A stretch of 64,000 bases of DNA, from assembly GCF_039414295.1 (NCBI RefSeq), contig NZ_JBCITM010000002.1, forward strand, positions 284,323 to 348,322. The letters run 5' to 3'. The first letter of the stretch is position 1. Every line of letters starts with the position of its first letter. Under the pieces are notes generated by a model. It did not search any database. It worked only from the letters and a program-made list of their open reading frames with translations, and was not told the DNA's origin. The position numbers and the translations under genes were made by a program. Shown here piece after piece: positions 61,934 through 64,000 of the stretch. Source of the stretch: Anoxynatronum sibiricum. GTDB lineage: Bacteria > Bacillota > Clostridia > Peptostreptococcales > Tindalliaceae.

Positions 61934-62842
61934 GTGAGTAAATCATCTAAAAAAATGTCATCCGCGAATACATCACTCACACTAAAGCGTAATAATCGCA
62001 ACAAAGGGTTAGAGGTTATTAGTAACTCATTGATCAGTCAGTTTGTCACTTCTGATGTACCCCACGAACTACGCAGTCCTCTTTATCCCATACAAGCTTC
62101 TCTGGGTGTGCTTGGAATTTTGCTGATTTTTTTCAGCTTTCGCATCCCGCTTGCTTTTTTTGCCGGAGCTCTTTTACTCATCATTCGGAGACAATGGCGC
62201 AAAAAAACCGACGCACCTTCAGTTGCCTACCGAGAAGCTATTCAGGCACTTCGCAGAAAACAACACGCGGCATGTATTGAAGCTCTAAACCGCGTTATGG
62301 AGTATCCCAAGGCGCCACCTTTCCTTCTTATGGTCATTGCCAGCTGCCATTTGGAGCAGGAAAATCCTGCTGCCGCTTATAATGCGTATCATCGATATTT
62401 CACTTCAACTTCTTCATCTGAATGGAATAATCCTGTTTACTGGTCATCCATGGAAAACTATCTTCTGCTGTCGCTGGAAAAAAATCAGGCCAACACCGCG
62501 ATGTCAGTGGCCCAATACCTTCCTGAATCAGAGGAGGCCAGGCAGGATGCCCGTGCATGGAAATCTTACTACCTTGGCCGATTGTCATACAAACTGCAAC
62601 GTTTGGATGAAGCCAAACTCCATTTTGAGAGCGTTTTAAACCAGCAATCGCTCAAAGCTTTACCAGCACTGGATGCCGCCTATCAACTTTCCCTTCTTAA
62701 CTGGCAACAGGGCGTGATAGAAACAGCACAACAGCAGTTACTTGCAATCCAACGGCAATCACCCGGCTATAAAAACGTCTCCCTTTTATTGGAAATACTA
62801 AAAAAACCGGATCCTGTCTTTGATCCGGCTTATATGGATTAA
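61934..62842 (+). CDS. Membrane protein with a TPR-like C-terminal region
   Basis: The 302-residue protein has two adjacent hydrophobic helices (about residues 55-90) and then a helical repeat region with a TPR-like rhythm (AYREAIQALRRKQHAACIEALNRV and YLGRLSYKLQRLDEAKLHF). I start at GTG 61934, seven bases after GGGAG. The open frame continues upstream, but the promoter at 61869-61897 rules that part out. No function can be assigned. Confidence 0.8.
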   Translation: MSKSSKKMSSANTSLTLKRNNRNKGLEVISNSLISQFVTSDVPHELRSPLYPIQASLGVLGILLIFFSFRIPLAFFAGALLLIIRRQWRKKTDAPSVAYREAIQALRRKQHAACIEALNRVMEYPKAPPFLLMVIASCHLEQENPAAAYNAYHRYFTSTSSSEWNNPVYWSSMENYLLLSLEKNQANTAMSVAQYLPESEEARQDARAWKSYYLGRLSYKLQRLDEAKLHFESVLNQQSLKALPALDAAYQLSLLNWQQGVIETAQQQLLAIQRQSPGYKNVSLLLEILKKPDPVFDPAYMD

Positions 62843-62892
62843 CCATGCTGCGTGTTAACAAACATGCCATTCGTCTTCGATCAGGTGATGCA

Positions 62893-63801
62893 TCACATTG
62901 CACGACGGAAATGATTGGTTCCCCAAACGCCGATGATGATCAGTCCACCGCCCACCAGATGATACCAGTAAAATGGATCGCCCAATATAACTACCCCGGC
63001 AATAATCGAAACAATGGTTACCAAATTTGCAAACACTGCTGATCTGGAGGCTTCCACCTTTGACAGCATGTAGTTCATCATGAAGAAGCCTACCACTGAT
63101 GAAACTAAACCCAGGTAAAAAATGCTCACCACAGCCTGGGGATGACCCAGTGGTTGAAAGAATGCTCCCAAATTGCCCGCAAGGATGTGTTGAATCAATG
63201 ACACACCTCCGAAACTGATCAGTCCCATGCACATCATCCCATAAGTTATTTCCACCGACGAAAAGTGCAGCGATAGTTTGCGAGACATGATGTTGAAAAC
63301 ACCCGCTGCCAATACCGCTCCCAACAGGATGAACATCCCTTCCAAATTATCACCAATAGCTACATTACCAGTCATATACATGATGAAAAACACACCTGCC
63401 ACCGAAGCCCCAATAAACAGTGACTGAAGCCGGGTTGGTGGTTCTTTCAGAAAGAGAGTGGATAGTATGGCGACAACAACCGGAATCAGAGCAATCATCA
63501 TTCCCGCCTCCGAAGCAGTGGTTTTGCTGATTCCAATAATTTCACAGACAAAGTAAATGACAGGCTGAAAAAGCGATAGAAACAATAACACTTTTATGTT
63601 TTTACCTCGAAAGCTCATTTTTAAAAGCCCTATCATTCGCAACAGAGTCATGAACAGAACGGCCACACCAAATCGAAAGGCTAACAGATGAAAAGGTTGA
63701 ATAACCGTCAGCCCTTCCTTTGTAAACATAAACGATAAACCGAAAATAATCGAAAAACTTAGTCCTGCCAGATAAGGCAGCCATTGATGTCGCTGACTCA
63801 C
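62893..63801 (-). CDS. EamA/DMT-family transporter
   Basis: The 302-residue protein has ten transmembrane helices in two EamA halves: FGLSFMFTKEGL and the LAFRFGVAVLF repeat, and in the second half YLGLVSSVVGFFMMNYML and a VSIIAGVVILGDP block. These exporters move metabolites such as amino acids; the substrate is unknown. It starts at GTG (63801), eight bases after AGGAG. Its -35 region lies next to the insertion sequence end. Confidence 0.92.
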   Translation of the reverse strand: MSQRHQWLPYLAGLSFSIIFGLSFMFTKEGLTVIQPFHLLAFRFGVAVLFMTLLRMIGLLKMSFRGKNIKVLLFLSLFQPVIYFVCEIIGISKTTASEAGMMIALIPVVVAILSTLFLKEPPTRLQSLFIGASVAGVFFIMYMTGNVAIGDNLEGMFILLGAVLAAGVFNIMSRKLSLHFSSVEITYGMMCMGLISFGGVSLIQHILAGNLGAFFQPLGHPQAVVSIFYLGLVSSVVGFFMMNYMLSKVEASRSAVFANLVTIVSIIAGVVILGDPFYWYHLVGGGLIIIGVWGTNHFRRAM

Positions 63802-63884
63802 GTAATCGTCTCCTCTTCAGTCAATTCACATATCCACCCGCCATCATACCATAAAACATTGAGAATTGCATTCTGAGGTTGTTG

Positions 63885-63912
63885 AAAAAGTCTATGAAAA
63901 TAGGCTTTTTTT
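63885..63912 (+). terminator. Terminator at the insertion sequence end
   Basis: AAAAAGTCTA and TAGGCTTTTT pair over ten bases (one G-T pair) around a six-base loop, followed by further T. It would stop outside transcription from entering the transposase gene. Confidence 0.7.
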
Positions 63913-63935
63913 CTTGCAATCAAAAAGGAGATTCG

Positions 63936-63965
63936 CCCCTTGATGTCGAATATAGATATAAGGGG
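63936..63965 (+). promoter_or_regulatory. Stem masking the transposase ribosome site
   Basis: CCCCTT (63936-63941) pairs with AAGGGG (63960-63965), the ribosome site before the ATG at 63974. Transcripts entering from outside would fold and not be translated. Confidence 0.6.
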
Positions 63966-63973
63966 TGATTCGA

Positions 63974-64000
63974 ATGATGACAAAGAGAGACCATGTTCAG
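63974..64000 (+). CDS. Putative transposase, first nine codons
   Basis: The frame MMTKRDHVQ begins after AAGGGG and runs off the window end. Short charged starts like this occur in IS1182-like transposases, but nine residues cannot prove the family. A second ATG directly follows the first. Confidence 0.45.

Larger units (their letters stand above)
63871..64000 (+). mobile_element. Left end of an insertion sequence (partial)
   Basis: The sequence TTCTGAGGTTGTTGAAAAAG at 63871-63890 resembles the terminal repeats of IS1182- or IS5-like elements. A hairpin with a T-tract (63885-63912) and a ribosome-site-masking stem (63936-63965) follow, features often seen upstream of transposase genes. The exact end and any target duplication cannot be seen. 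Confidence 0.55.

Noticed and set aside
62809..62834. CCGGATC/GATCCGG inverted repeat as a terminator of the TPR-like gene.
   Set aside because: It lies inside the last coding codons and lacks a T-tract.
63798..63983. A 61-codon minus-strand frame across the insertion sequence end.
   Set aside because: No ribosome site, and it runs through hairpins and the EamA promoter.

Overview
The window is a dense bacterial chromosome segment, mostly transcribed on the minus strand. It looks like a low-to-mid GC Firmicute of the class Clostridia. This rests on the complete dcw-type cell-wall and division cluster with twin DUF881 genes and Sbp, the sepF-yggT-ylmH-divIVA-lspA-rluD neighbourhood, RemA, RqcH, strong AGGAGG ribosome sites, GTG and TTG starts, and a MurE with the DNPR motif of meso-diaminopimelate-type peptidoglycan. 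I cannot name the genus from sequence alone.

Layout. 1-3.0 kb: one operon from an extended -10 promoter, dapF-yicC-remA-gmk-coaBC (coaBC cut by the window edge, no rpoZ in its usual slot). 3.1-4.9 kb: rqcH, transcribed divergently. 5-10.6 kb: an HlyD-like adaptor, then yggS-sepF-yggT-ylmH-divIVA, a terminator, and lspA-rluD. 10.9-13.8 kb: acylphosphatase, an unrecognised membrane-anchored protein, an OxlT-like MFS carrier and tRNA-Pro(GGG). 13.9-34.5 kb: mraZ-rsmH-ftsL-PBP-murE-murF-mraY-murD-ftsW-murG-ftsQ-DUF881-DUF881-sbp-ftsZ, then nrdR-DUF512-der-plsY-gpsA. It is headed by a three-repeat MraZ box. No ftsA lies before ftsZ, and no spoIIGA-sigE-sigG lies between ftsZ and nrdR.

34.8-47 kb is a mixed region: lgt, pduL, hpt, a PduO-type adenosyltransferase, a CoA-type Nudix hydrolase, an FmdB zinc ribbon, a protein built of ten roughly 43-residue tandem repeats, a small monocistronic basic protein, an M20 hydrolase, typA, and a P1 peptidase-larB-larE operon. 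47-53 kb holds a two-domain thioredoxin-like oxidoreductase with its reductase, a solitary IS200-like transposase-related gene with a consensus promoter, RNA and small-molecule methyltransferases, and pssA. 53-61 kb holds class II aldolase, a phosphoesterase, a small (p)ppGpp synthetase, a GapB-like GAPDH behind an operator-like dyad, radical SAM and Usp genes, and prfC. 61-64 kb holds an ECF transporter S component with a GTATCG operator array, a TPR membrane protein, an EamA exporter and the left end of an insertion sequence.

Most of the window is conserved housekeeping: lipid II synthesis (MurD, MurE, MurF, MraY, MurG) feeds the divisome (FtsW, PBP, FtsL, FtsQ, FtsZ, SepF, DivIVA), with lipoprotein maturation (Lgt, LspA) and phospholipid synthesis (GpsA, PlsY, PssA) alongside. 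The least explained items are the ten-repeat protein (38941-40329), the 60-residue protein with its own promoter and terminator (40519-40701), the GTATCG operator array near 61.7 kb, the gap operator near 57.04 kb, and the long hairpin between hpt and pduL.
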